Shown: in pieces, positions 38,701 through 50,700 of the stretch
Layout of the letters: each line of letters begins with the position of its first letter
Numbering within the stretch: the stretch's first letter is position 1
NCBI RefSeq assembly: GCF_008831285.2
Contig: NC_045139.1
Coordinates: 30,973,706 to 31,037,705, forward strand
DNA from: Nymphaea colorata
Lineage: Eukaryota; Streptophyta; Magnoliopsida; Nymphaeales; Nymphaeaceae
DNA: 64,000 nucleotides
Direction: 5' to 3'
Translations under genes and position numbers: made by a program
Notes under the pieces: model-generated
Database searches by the model: none
Told to the model about the DNA's origin: nothing
The model's input: only the letters and a program-made list of their open reading frames with translations

Positions 38701-41700
38701 AAAGTACGGCTATATTTCTTTTTTAGGATGAATATATTTCTTTAAGTTATTTTATATGGATGTTAAGAAAGGAATGGGGAATCAGATTTTTCAAAGGAAA
38801 TATGAGAAATGGTTAAGCATTAAATTGAAAACTGGAATATTTCCAAAAAATGCTTTACTTTTGGAGGAGGAACAAGAGCACGCTTATCTTTGAATATTTC
38901 ACAGTTGTATTAAGGTATACATTACACCTCAGGCTAAAAGAAATTTTTTTAACCTGTGGTTCTTGAATTTTATAGAGCTATTTAGTATTTAGTGCACCAC
39001 TCAGCCAATTTAAAAGAGGGACGGGAGGACGCATAGAAAATTAGTAAGTAAAATGTTCCCTTGCAGAGACTAAACGCAAAAGCTTCGTCTTCAAGAGAAA
39101 ATAAGAGCCATTAAACAAGGTTATGGAGGTGTTGTGACGTACACGCTATATTACTATGGATGCAGTAAGCTAGCCTAACCTAGAATAAAGGCAGCATGTA
39201 CATTTGGATTTTTTTCATTTTATCTAAGATAAAACCAGATAAGAGATGAACTGTTCTATCAATGCCGGAGTTCATTGTTCCTCAAGTGCCTATGTAAGGG
39301 GAAGTCCACACAAGTGACTGCCTTAGGTGTTGTTTCTTGCTTTCACACAGTTTTCTACTTGGACCATTTTTAATAAATGCATCTCATGAAAATGATCGAA
39401 AGTTCTTTAGAGATCCCAGAAAAATCCGAGAAACACATATTCTTAAACCATTAGATTCATGAAAAGCTGGTGCAATATGGTAGGACATATTTGCAAAGCA
39501 GATTTTCATGGCAAAGGATCTTTATCACATTGATGCTTTTGTCTGTTTTTTAGATATCAGTTTTGGCTTCCTTGTTGCGGTTATGCTGCTTGCCTGCAGG
39601 ACATGTAATTTAATTTTTGCAGTTCCTCCGATCTTCAGGAGTCCTGGTGATATACTGAACATTAGCATCCCAACTTTTGAAGCACTTGCTCAATTTGGTA
39701 CTGCTACAATTATTTCTAAGAATACTGGGACCTTGGAAGCATCTTACAGTTTAGTGGTACGTCATCTAGTTTGATCAAAACTTAAGGAACAGTTGTATAT
39801 AGGCTTCTTTTGTATTGACTTATCTTAGTACGTGTTAGAATATGTTGTTGTGGGAATCGGGTCCATATCTGGACCCGGTTCTATGGGGTGCGGGTACCGA
39901 GGTGGGCTCGGTACCCTAGGCGGCTTCTCCTCTCTCCCTCTTTATATTGTCACTTATGTATAAGTGTTGAATTAAGTGAAATAGATTTCTCTCTCTCCTA
40001 GGGTTGCGTGTGTGCACCTAGGTAGAGCTTCCCGTGGTTTTTTTCCCTCGTCAGAGGTTTTTCCACGTACATCGTGTGTTCTTTCTCTTCTTCCTCTACG
40101 TGGTTCGTGTTTCTACATGGTATCAGAGCCATCGAAGTTGGAGAAGAGTTTTGTTTCCCGAGGATCGTTAGACGTGGAAGTTTTTCGTCGCCCGACGCCG
40201 TTGAAGTTCCGGCGCCGCTGCTGCCCTTGTGACGTCGCCCTGCTCTGCCGCCGCCGTCCTCCGTTCCGCCGCTGGTTGCGCCTCCGCAGTCCTCCATTCG
40301 GCCCGTTCTAGGTTTCTGCCACCGTGGGTGGCCTCTGTTTTGCGCCGTCGCCTGCCTTCCGTCACCGCTGCCTCATTCCCGCCGCCGTCACCTCTCCGTT
40401 TCTGTGCCTCTTGTTGCTGTGTGCTTGTTTGTGATGGAAGAAGCGATGGAGACTCAAAAAGATGCCGTTCTTGATGCGGGCAGCGCCTCCAAGACTGAGA
40501 ACGTGCCGATCCAGGTTACCTCCATCTGTCTGACCAAGGACAATTACCTATCTTGGTCTGCCGCTCTCGAGATTGGGATTACTAGCCGTGGGCGTCTCTC
40601 TTACATCACTGGCGACAAACCTGCGCCCATCAAATCTGATCCTCAATGGGCGACGTGGGCGTTGGAGGACAGCCAGGTGAAGGTGTGGATTATCAGCTCC
40701 GTGTCCTCCGATATCCAGCCCCTCATTCTGCGGAAGCCGACCTCTTTCGATATGTGGACTGTGCTTGCAAAGATGTATGGTCGCAAGAAGAGACATCTGC
40801 GCACCTATCAGATTAAACGCAGTATTTACTCCCTGACACAGGTTGATTTGTCTGTTGCTGCCTTCTATGCTGCCCTGAAGACCAAATGGGAGGAGCTAGA
40901 TTATCATGTGACTGATGAGTGGAAGTGCGGTTCAGATCATTCCCTCTACTGGGAAAAGGAATGGATGGACCGTACGTTTCTGTTTCTGGGAGGCCTGCGG
41001 GATGAATTTGAGTCTATTCGTAGCCAGATTCTTAATGGTGATGAGATTCCGGGGATAGAGGAAGTATATGCTCGTGTTGAGTCTGAAGAACAACGTCGCC
41101 AGGTGATGCATCTTGACACCGGTCATGGCCCTTCTGCCTTTGTCAGCCGTGCCTCAGGGACTGGGCAGCGTCCTGCCCGGCATTGCACTCATGCAACAAG
41201 TTGGGGCATTCGGTGGATTTCTGTTGGGATCTTCATCCCGAGAAGAGACTGGTCAGAGGTCGTCCTCCCTCTGGCAAGCGTAGCCCTTCTGTGTCTGATT
41301 CCAGTCAGAGCAATCCTTCTAGTGGTGCAAAGTCCAAGCTGTCCCCTGATCAACTCAAGGAGCTACAGGCGTACATCAGCCGCCTATCTACTACCCCTGA
41401 GGAGTCCTCCACGTCTGAAGGGGCTCAGCTAGCCCAAGCCCTCGTTGCCTCGACTGATCAAGGTAACCCTTCTCTTGGTGATTGGATTGTTGATAGTGGA
41501 GCCACTCACTACATGACAGGGGACTATAAACTCTTTCAAGAATATCAACTTTCCTCTGGCAAGCAACGCGTGTCTATGGCAGACGGGTCTTCTATCTCTG
41601 TGGCTGGGAAAGGGAGCTTGTCCCTATTGAACAAATACCATCTCCACAATGCCCTGCATGTTCCAAATATTCCTGTGAACTTACTCTCTGTCAGCAGTAT

Positions 41701-44700
41701 TACTAAAGAATTAAACTGTAATCTGATTTTTTCTGCTAATCACTGTTCCCTGCAGGACTTGGTGACGGGGAAGAAGATTGTGATTGGTTCGGTTACTGAT
41801 GGGCTCTACAGGCTGCCGGTAAAAGTTGCTTCAGCATTGATTTCTGCCACGAGTGGTCACTTGTCTGGTGTGAACGATAGATCTACTGTTCTGCGATGGC
41901 ACGAGCGTCTTGGACATCTCCCCTTTCCGTTAATAAAGAAGTTGTTTCCTCATTTGTTTGCTTCTGTCTCCATTGACTCCTTCGCTTGTGAAGTGTGTCA
42001 ATTGGCTAAACATGTCAGGGCTTCGTACCCTATTTCATTGAATAAAACCACTCATCCGTTTGCCTTAGTTCATTCCGATGTTTGGGGTCTTTCTGGAGTA
42101 CCCACGTGTGGTGGTTGTCACTATTTTTTGACGCTTATTGATGATTACTCTAGATGTACGTTCGTGTACTTGTTGCGAGAACGTAGTGAGGTTCCAGCAG
42201 TTGTGAAAAACTTTGTTGCCTTTGTTGAGACTCAATTCCATACAACTGTTCAAGCTTTCCGTACGGATAATGCAAGGGAATATTTCTCCCAATCTCTTGA
42301 TGATTTCTTGAAAGGCAAGGGTATTGTTCATGAAACCTCTTGTAGTTATACCCCTCCTCAAAATGGTATAGCTGAACGAAAAAATCGTCATCTTTTGAAT
42401 GTTACCCGGGCCATTATGTTCCAACGTCATGTCCCTAAGCGGTATTGGGGTGATGCACTTCTCACTAGTGCACATCTCATTAACCGTATGCCTACTAGGG
42501 TGTTGGATGGTCAGTCTCCTTATTCTACCCTGTGGCCTACTCAGAATCCGTGGCCTCTTACTCCTCGTGTCTTTGGGTGCAGTTGTTTTGTGCATAATCA
42601 TAGCCCTACTCTCAAAAAACTCGATCCCCGGTCTATTAAAGGAGTTTTCTTGGGGTACTCTTCCACTCAGAAGGGGTACAAATGTGTGGATCCCATTACT
42701 TCCAAAGTGTATGTTTCGAGGGATGTCACATTTCATGAACATGAGTCGTATTTTCCGGTGAATCCTCTTCAGGGGGAGTGTCTTGGGAACAAAGGGGAAG
42801 AGTATTCTTCTAATCAGCTGATTCAGTTTATGGAGTTTTTGGATTACAAGGTTAGTCCCAGTGTGATTGACACGGTCACGGTCAGTAATGAGAAGGGCAG
42901 TCATATGGAAGGGGTCACGGTGGATGCTCAGCCCACTGTTGCCCGGGATCACTTGTTTGGCCAGGTTTATGTCAGAAAGGAGAAAGCTACAGTGGAAGAT
43001 GTTGGTGATGAGGATAGAACCAATCCCAATCCTGTGATCTCCCCGGATGACCCAAGTCCATCGAATGAAGAGCTCCCCATTGCTTTACGCAAAGGCACCA
43101 GGTCATGTACTTCTCACCCTATTCAAAGATTTGTTTCTTATGCTAAGCTCAGTAAAAATTACAAGTGTTTTATCACAACCTTATCCAAAGTTGTTATTCC
43201 CAGGTCGGTGGATGATGCTAAGGATGATCCCAAGTGGTTACATGCTATGACGGAGGAGATGGGTGCGTTAGCTAAGAACAAAACATGGGAAGTTGTTGAT
43301 ATCCCTAAAGGGACACACTTAGTTGGCTCTAAGTGGGTTTACAACGTGAAGTACAAACCTGATGACACTGTAGATCGATATAAAGCTCGTCTGGTTGCAA
43401 AGGGGTTCAGCCAGAAGTATGGGATCGACTATCTTGAGACCTTTGCCCCTGTTGCAAAGTTGAAGACCGTGAGGGTTATTCTTGCTCTTGCTGTGCACAG
43501 GAAGTGGCGCATGGACCAGCTTGATGTTAAAAATGCGTTCTTGAACGGCCATCTGGAGGAAAAAGTCTATATGAGCATGCCTCCCGGGTATGTTCAAGAG
43601 GGAAAATGTTGTTACCTCAAGAAAGCTTTGTATGGCCTGAAGCAGTCGCCTAGAGCTTGGTTTGAGAGACTAAGGATCGTTATGAAGTCTACTGGGTACA
43701 AGCAAGGAAATGGAGATCATACCATATTCATAAAGCAGAGAGATGGTCTGGTGAGTCTTCTCCTTGTCTACGTTGATGATATGATTGTCACTGGCAGTGA
43801 TGAAGAAGAAAACAGAAAGATGAAGGAGAGATTAGCTAAACAATTCGACCTCAAGGATCTGGGTAAGCTGAGATACTTTCTGGGGATAGAGATTGCTCGA
43901 TCAGAGACAGGGCTGGTTATGAATCAAAGGAAGTACACTCTTGACTTACTAAAGGAGACAGGTAAACTTGGTTGTAGGCCCTATCTTACTCCTATGGAGT
44001 CGGGGACTAAGATAAGTATCAAGACGGGCACTATTCTGGATGAGGAAGGAAAAGGGCGATATCAGAGGCTAGTCGGTAAGCTTATCTATCTTACTCTAAC
44101 TCGCCCTGATATCACGTATGCGGTAAATGTGCTAAGTCAATTTATGCATGCTCCCACGGATTGTCACTGGAAGAGTGCAGAAAGAGTGTTGGGATATCTA
44201 AAGAATGACCCAGGAAAAGGACTATTGTATACTCGACAAGACAAACTTACTATTGAGGGCTACTCAGATGCAGATTGGGCAGGTTGCACTGACACAAGGA
44301 GGTCCACTACAGGGTATTGTATCTTTCTTGGAGGTAACCTAGTTGTTTGGAGAAGTAAGAGGCAAGAAGTATGTTCGAGGTCTAGTGCTGAGGCTGAGTA
44401 CAGGGCTGTTGCAATGGGGGTTACAGAGATGCTGTGGCTGAAGATTCTTTTGACTGATATTGGTGTAGAACTGGAAGATAAAATGAAGATGTACTGTGAC
44501 AACAAGTCTGCGATTAATCTTGCCAATAATCCAGTTCTACACGACAGGACCAAACATGTGGAGATTGACCGTCATTTTATCCGGGAACGCATTGACTCAA
44601 AGGAGCTGATTCTGCCATATATAAAGTCTGAAGATCAAGTTGCAGACGTCCTAACTAAAGGGCTTTGTACTTCTTCATTCGAAAAGAATGTTAGCAAGCT

Positions 44701-47700
44701 TGGCATGTTTGACATGTATGCCAAGTTTGAGGGGGAGTGTTAGAATATGTTGTTGTGGGAACCGGGTTCATATCTGGTCCTGGTTCTATGGGGCGCGGGT
44801 ACCGAGGTGAGCTCGGTACCCTAGGCGGCTTCTCCTCTCTCCCTCTTTATATTGTCACTTATGTATAAGTGTTGAATTAAGTGAAATAGATTTCTCTCTC
44901 TCCTAGGGTTGCGTGTGTGCACCTAGGTAGAGCTTCCCGTGGTTTTTTTCCCTCGTCAGAGGTTTTTACACGTACATCGTGTGTTCTTTCTCTTCTTCCT
45001 CTACGTGGTTCGTGTTTCTACAGTATGCATGTGATCTGGTTGTATTTTTGCTTTTTGAATGAGTTTTAATTTTATTCTTGTAATTATGGTGCTATTTGGT
45101 TAATCACTAGGCAAACTTAGTGGGTAGACCTCATCAACAAACCTAGATGGGGCCTAGTTGCTCCCACTTGAAACAGAAAAGAAGAAAAAAAGAAAAAGGA
45201 AAGGGAGATTAGAATTCTGAAACTCTTGCGCGTCAATGAACACAATAAGGAAAAGAAAAAATAAAAGTCCAGAGTTAAGAACCTCGAAGAATTATGTTCT
45301 TTTGCTTGACCTATCTAGGTTTCCCATCCTAGGCACCTAGTTTCCACCTACCTGCCTAGGCAGATGACTAGGCCCAGTTTCACAGTTATAGCATCTATAT
45401 GTATTGAGTAAAAAATTTGAAATGATAATTATTATTTTTTTTTTTGGGGGGGGGGGGGTAGTCTTGTCCTTTTTCATTCACTCATATTGAACATGGGTTA
45501 TAAATTTTATACTTTTTAGATGTATTTAATGTTCAAATTTTAATTGCTTGGTTGATGACTTTGCATTTTCTCCTTATGTATGTAGAATTCTGCTTATTTT
45601 TTAGTGCAATTTCATAACTTGTTTATGATTTGTGTTCCAAAAATTTTGCCCCTTAGACTGTAGCAGGCAGTTCTACTTTGATACGTTTAAACTAGATATG
45701 GGCTTGTCCTGGTTCCAAGTTTTGGGGTTTTCTCACTCTGCTATTTGAAGTGCCATCTCTTTTCTGGTTAGATGAATATTTCCTGTTATTTCTTTATATT
45801 GAAATTCCATTGCCTCCTTGTAACTTCATTTTCTTGCTTGTCTACTCTATTTAACAGTGTTGTGATGCTCCTAAGACATTATAGGAACTAGCTTCTTGTT
45901 CTTCAAACACATTTTCAGGAGAAGCATGATTTCTGACTGCTGTCCACTGGTTCCTACTTTGATTCTCACTTCCTTCTTCGCATATGCTTTGTAGTCTTCC
46001 TACCATATTTTTATTTGTCATGTTGTTTCAGTATCTGTTTCCCTCAACCTTTCTGTCAGCTCAATATGTGAGTAGTAGGGAAGTTCATCAGGGTTGTACT
46101 GGTACGACTAACAAAGTTGCAATAGGAAATGTTTTTTTCTCGGAGGAGCTCTGTTGCACTGAACCACCCTGTGGGAGTTCATTAAATAGCATCCTTAGAT
46201 GAAGAAACTGGCGGCTCTTCCAAATACGCAGACTTGGTTGCTATTCTTGCTTAAGATGGCCAAGAGAATCTTGTCATATGGTTTTCACATGGTCATACTG
46301 TTTAGGATTTCCAGTTTTTGAAATTACGTTCATTCAATAGCATAAACTGAAATTTGGAAAGGAATGTAGCACAATGGGCAAAATATTTGCTGGAATCCTA
46401 GTGCTATTGATTGATCTTCACAATTACGGGGTTAAATGTTATCCAAGAGTAGAGGTCGAAGTAGAGAAGTCGAGAGGATATTCACATGATGTAAGCTTAG
46501 ATATTTTACACCGTGAAAACCAGGATGACCTATTTTTTGGAATTTTTCTTTTTAAAGTTTTACGAAGAATAATCTCCTTTAGTAGTCAAATGTATTCAAG
46601 ATATCCTTACTTTTTCTTTAGTGCAAGAATCTTTAGATTCTCTTAATGGTTTAAATTGTCTTCAGAAGGTCATTATTCGTGGGTAAAAGTAAAATATTTC
46701 CCTGATGATCTAAATGTCTTTTTTTCCCTTGTTGTCAGTTTGACTGCTCTGGAGGCATCAATAGAATGGAGGTACCTTTTTCTTGGATAATGTTTGTTAA
46801 ACATTTTCTGTAGCTATTGGAAGTAGTCTGTATTGGAAATGGCAAAACTTTGCTAATCCATGCTGCTTCTGTTTCATGTTGTCTTTTGAGTAGGCACCCA
46901 AGATAAATGGTCTTTTTACATGCATGACTGTGGCAGTTGCGTCTCTATCCTTACATCGCATGGATCCACACGTAAAAAATGAGATTAGGTACCCAAAAGG
47001 GTCTTGAAATGTGAGAACAGAAGATTACATTCGTCCAGTTAACTCGAGTTCAACATGCTATTGGCAACTTTTTAAGGTTTGTTAAGACAGTATCTGTACT
47101 AGACATATAATCCATGAAATGTGATAATAACTTAAACCTCAGATAAATCTTGAACTCAATCACTATCAGGAACATAGTCTCCCCATTTTCATTGCTTAAA
47201 AAAAGAAAACAAATAGTTCCTGTCCTCATTTTACAATGCATGGGAAAAGATACAGCATTGTTTAGGTGGTATTGCTGAAGAATTGTGGATTGTAAGGGGG
47301 AAAACGTTGTGAGCTACAAACCACTCGATGGTATTAATGCCGCTGAACCAAAAAGTGGGATACGTCGTGTGTTGTTTTCCTAACGAGGGCAAAACATCCT
47401 CACAAATTATCGTTCTCCAATCTCGAGTTTTTCTTGGTGAGACTTTTCTTAGGAAAATTTCCGTAATTCAAATAATTAAAAAATAAAATCTTAATATAAC
47501 AATTCATTTTCTAAACGTGCGATCAAATGTGAAAAAGATAAAAATATTTTTTTTCCCTCATGTTGACATTTTGCTTTTATCGCGATTGTTCCTTCTTTCA
47601 TTGTCCTTTATTTTCCATTGTTTGGCATTTTTTGAAAAAATGCGAATGTTCTCTGTTTGTGACACTAGAACAAAGCCATGAAAGTGAAGCCAGAGCAAAA

Positions 47701-50700
47701 ATGAATGGTTTATGTTTTCTTGTTTGCGGGGCAAGATCGATGGAAGAACCTCGTTGAAATGAGTGTTGTGTTCAATTGAAAGGATTGGTTTCTGTCATCC
47801 GTCTTTCCCGTTTGTCTCTTCTCTTAGTAAAGTAGGTTCAAGTCAACCATCGTGGCTTGCCACAAGCTACAGCCAGTTGCTTCCCCAGTGTCAGAAACCT
47901 TTTTTTTGCTGCATTTCTCTTTATTCGTTCTTATGTCTGATGCCTTGTGTTGATTTAGCCAAATTTTGTCATTATGACAGGAGCAAGTCTTCATAATGAG
48001 GCCTGGAGAAATTGCTGGCCGTACATTTGAGCTGAGACCAACCACTAACAAAGCCACAAAGTATGATTGCAAAGGTAGGTAGATACAAATGAAACTTAAA
48101 AGTGCAGTGGTAAATAGCATACAAGTGATATATACGATAGTTACAAATAACTGCTTGGAGTTTGAAAAAAATAAAAAAAATATGGTAAATTTTTAAAAAT
48201 TTTAACAAAAAACTAAAAATAAGAAAAAATAAAATAATGAGAAATTAATAACACAAACATCAAAAGATAAGTAGATTTGCAACACATAAAGAATAAAAAA
48301 TAAAAAAAACTGTTGGACATTAAAAAAACTGAAAAAAAACTTCGTTTTTAACATTTTTTTTTCAAAAAAATGCAATTTTTTGAAGTTTTAAATGACCAGT
48401 TAATTTATTGCGTTTTTTTTAGAAAAAAACGTGTTTTATGTTATATGATATAGACCAAATAGTAATATCTACGTGAAAGGTCGACGCTGCAAACATATTA
48501 TAAAAAAAAGCTAAGCATTTAATTTTTAACAAGGAAATCATTGAATTCAAGTGCAACGGCAAATATTATGTATTAACTATTAAATGAAGAACTACAGCAT
48601 CGCATAATGGACTAAGAAAGAGACGAAAATGTTGGAAGCATAAGTTCTGCATGAGAAACGCATTTCACTGGAAATATGTTATAAGCAAAATCAAGAAAGA
48701 AAAAACCATGACGTACGCACATTATAAAATCAAATTGTTTTTCTCTCTGAATGCGAACCTGAAGATGTAAATGTTAACTCCGACAGGAACATGAAAAGAT
48801 GAACATGAAAAAAGGGCTAACTAGAAGGAAAACGAGCACCCAAAAGAAAGAATAATTGGCAAAGCAATAAAGATCAATATTGAATTATTAGAGGTGGGAT
48901 TTCCATAGGAATAAGAACTTTATATTCTATTGACCATTTAAATTTCATGTGCAGTGCCCTTTGATATCGAATCGTCAGTGAAAATCTGTGAACAAACATT
49001 GCATGGATCATATTAGTCATAATGGAGATAGGGTTCACAAATGTAACACGGAAATGCTATTTAATCAGGTTCTCCATGCACATGAATCAAATGTTTAAGT
49101 GGAAACAAATCATCAACCATCTAATTAATGACAAAGGGGAGCATCTCTGTCTCTCTCTCTCTCCATATAAACATAGACACGGCCACTGTGATAAATAAAA
49201 GGACAAAACTAGGCTACCCACAACTAACATGATAGATTAAAGAAAAAACTAGGCTACCTTATATTAAGGTAAAATATTGAGTGTTATCAAGATAATGACC
49301 TGATATTTTGAAAAAGAAAAACATTTTCAAACTTTGAAGTCCAAGGATTCACATCTGTTCCTTCTTTTATATGTTTAAAAACTATTGGCTCTTCAGTACA
49401 AAATCCTATTAAAAATGTAACATGCATTCTTTCTTTATCCTGTGGAACTTCTGTTTAGATTTTAACTAATGCATCCTATAACTTTCAAGAAAACGCTTAA
49501 AGGAATTTCTGATAAACTCCTCATCAATAAATCAGCTTGACGGATATGTGTCTATAAGTTTACGAATAGTTTACCGTTATGGTCCACATGTCGGGATAGA
49601 ACCTTGCTTTTCGGGTGAAGTCCAGACAAACAAAAGGAGCAAAGTTATGGAAATTAAATGAGTTATGATAGAAAATGGTATTAACTACAAAATAGGAGTA
49701 AATTTCGCGTTAGAAGGACTACAAAATGCAAAAAAAAAAGCAGCGAATACACAACAGTGAAAGTATCTGTTACAGTACCTATATATTTTGACCAGAAATG
49801 GTTAATTGTTAACAACTTAAGCTACTTTCAAATACCAAAACAAATGCAAAATAAATAAGCCATCGTGTCTGTGCTCTTTGAACAGCTTTTTATGATTTTT
49901 TAGGCTCCATAGTCATGGTACGGTAAGATGAGTATTGTGTAATACGGAACAGTACATACAACACCGGTTGGAGTGTTTCATTTATTGCAAAGACACATAT
50001 TCATTAATAAAATATTGCAGTCTAAGTGACTTGCTTCTTGCAATTCATGTAAAAGGTTTATTTATTGGATTGGAATTGTTTATCTATGGTGCAGCTATTC
50101 TGAAGGACTGTGACTTTAAAGAAGTTGACAGGGCAGAATGCCAATTCACTACTATTGGGACAATTATCGACACTGGGACCCAGGTATTTCTTAAAGTACC
50201 GCATGGATTTAGCTCCTGCTTTTTGTGGACTTAAGTTTAGTTAATAGTTGGATTAACATGGTGGCTGCGTTAATATTCGACAAAGGGAAGCACCAGCCAT
50301 TTATATGTGTGATCTCATACACACACTGACACACACACACATACACATGAGTCTTTTCAATAACAATCCCTGTTTTGTTAGCCGTTCCCCAAGTTTTCCA
50401 TTGCCTTTTTAAGTTTTAAATCCTCTCTTTTGAACATTTAGACACATCCATCCAGACACATCCATCCTGCCATCCACCTCTGTCCAAATAATGTGAGGTT
50501 CCATGTAAATCAGAGCTAAAACAGACACCTCCCTCCCTCATACAGTCTTGAAGAAACAGACCAGACTTTGCACACTCGTGACATAAACATGCAATGTATT
50601 AAAGTATCAGAACGTACACAAAAAGGACACAAGCCACACACCTTACAAAGGACCACAGGCTACTTATGTATAAAGGGAATAAGCAAAACATAAAAAAAAG

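Larger units (their letters stand above)
39833..45022 (+). mobile_element. full-length Ty1/copia LTR retrotransposon in HAP2 intron 12
   Basis: The 5,190-bp element has two 285-bp LTRs (39833-40117 and 44738-45022), each starting TG and ending CA. The flanking 5-mers are GTACG (39828-39832) and GTATG (45023-45027), a target duplication with one C-to-T change. A primer-binding site complementary to initiator tRNA-Met (TGGTATCAGAGC) abuts the 5' LTR, and a GAGGGGGAG polypurine tract abuts the 3' LTR. The gene order protease, integrase, reverse transcriptase, RNase H assigns it to copia. It has the same orientation as HAP2. By hand count the LTRs differ at 7 of 285 positions (about 2.5 percent), so the insertion is fairly young. 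The stop codon of pol overlaps the first bases of the 3' LTR. Confidence 0.95.

Noticed and set aside
40118..40129. tRNA gene fragment
   Set aside because: The 12-base match to initiator tRNA-Met is the retrotransposon primer-binding site; no cloverleaf follows.
40404..40433. Upstream gag start at 40404
   Set aside because: The extra ten codons derive from the GC-rich leader; the MEEAM start at 40434 is more plausible.
41184..41194. Programmed gag-pol frameshift
   Set aside because: Copia elements usually use one continuous frame, and the break lies inside the zinc knuckle with the cysteine spacing one base short, so a deletion is the simpler reading.
42065..42952. 295-codon minus-strand open frame
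   Set aside because: Antisense shadow of copia integrase and spacer coding sequence; no family match.
48170..48480. A/T-rich low-complexity stretch as a regulatory element
   Set aside because: It is intronic poly(A)/poly(T) filler in HAP2 intron 14 with no repeat unit or motif that I can define.
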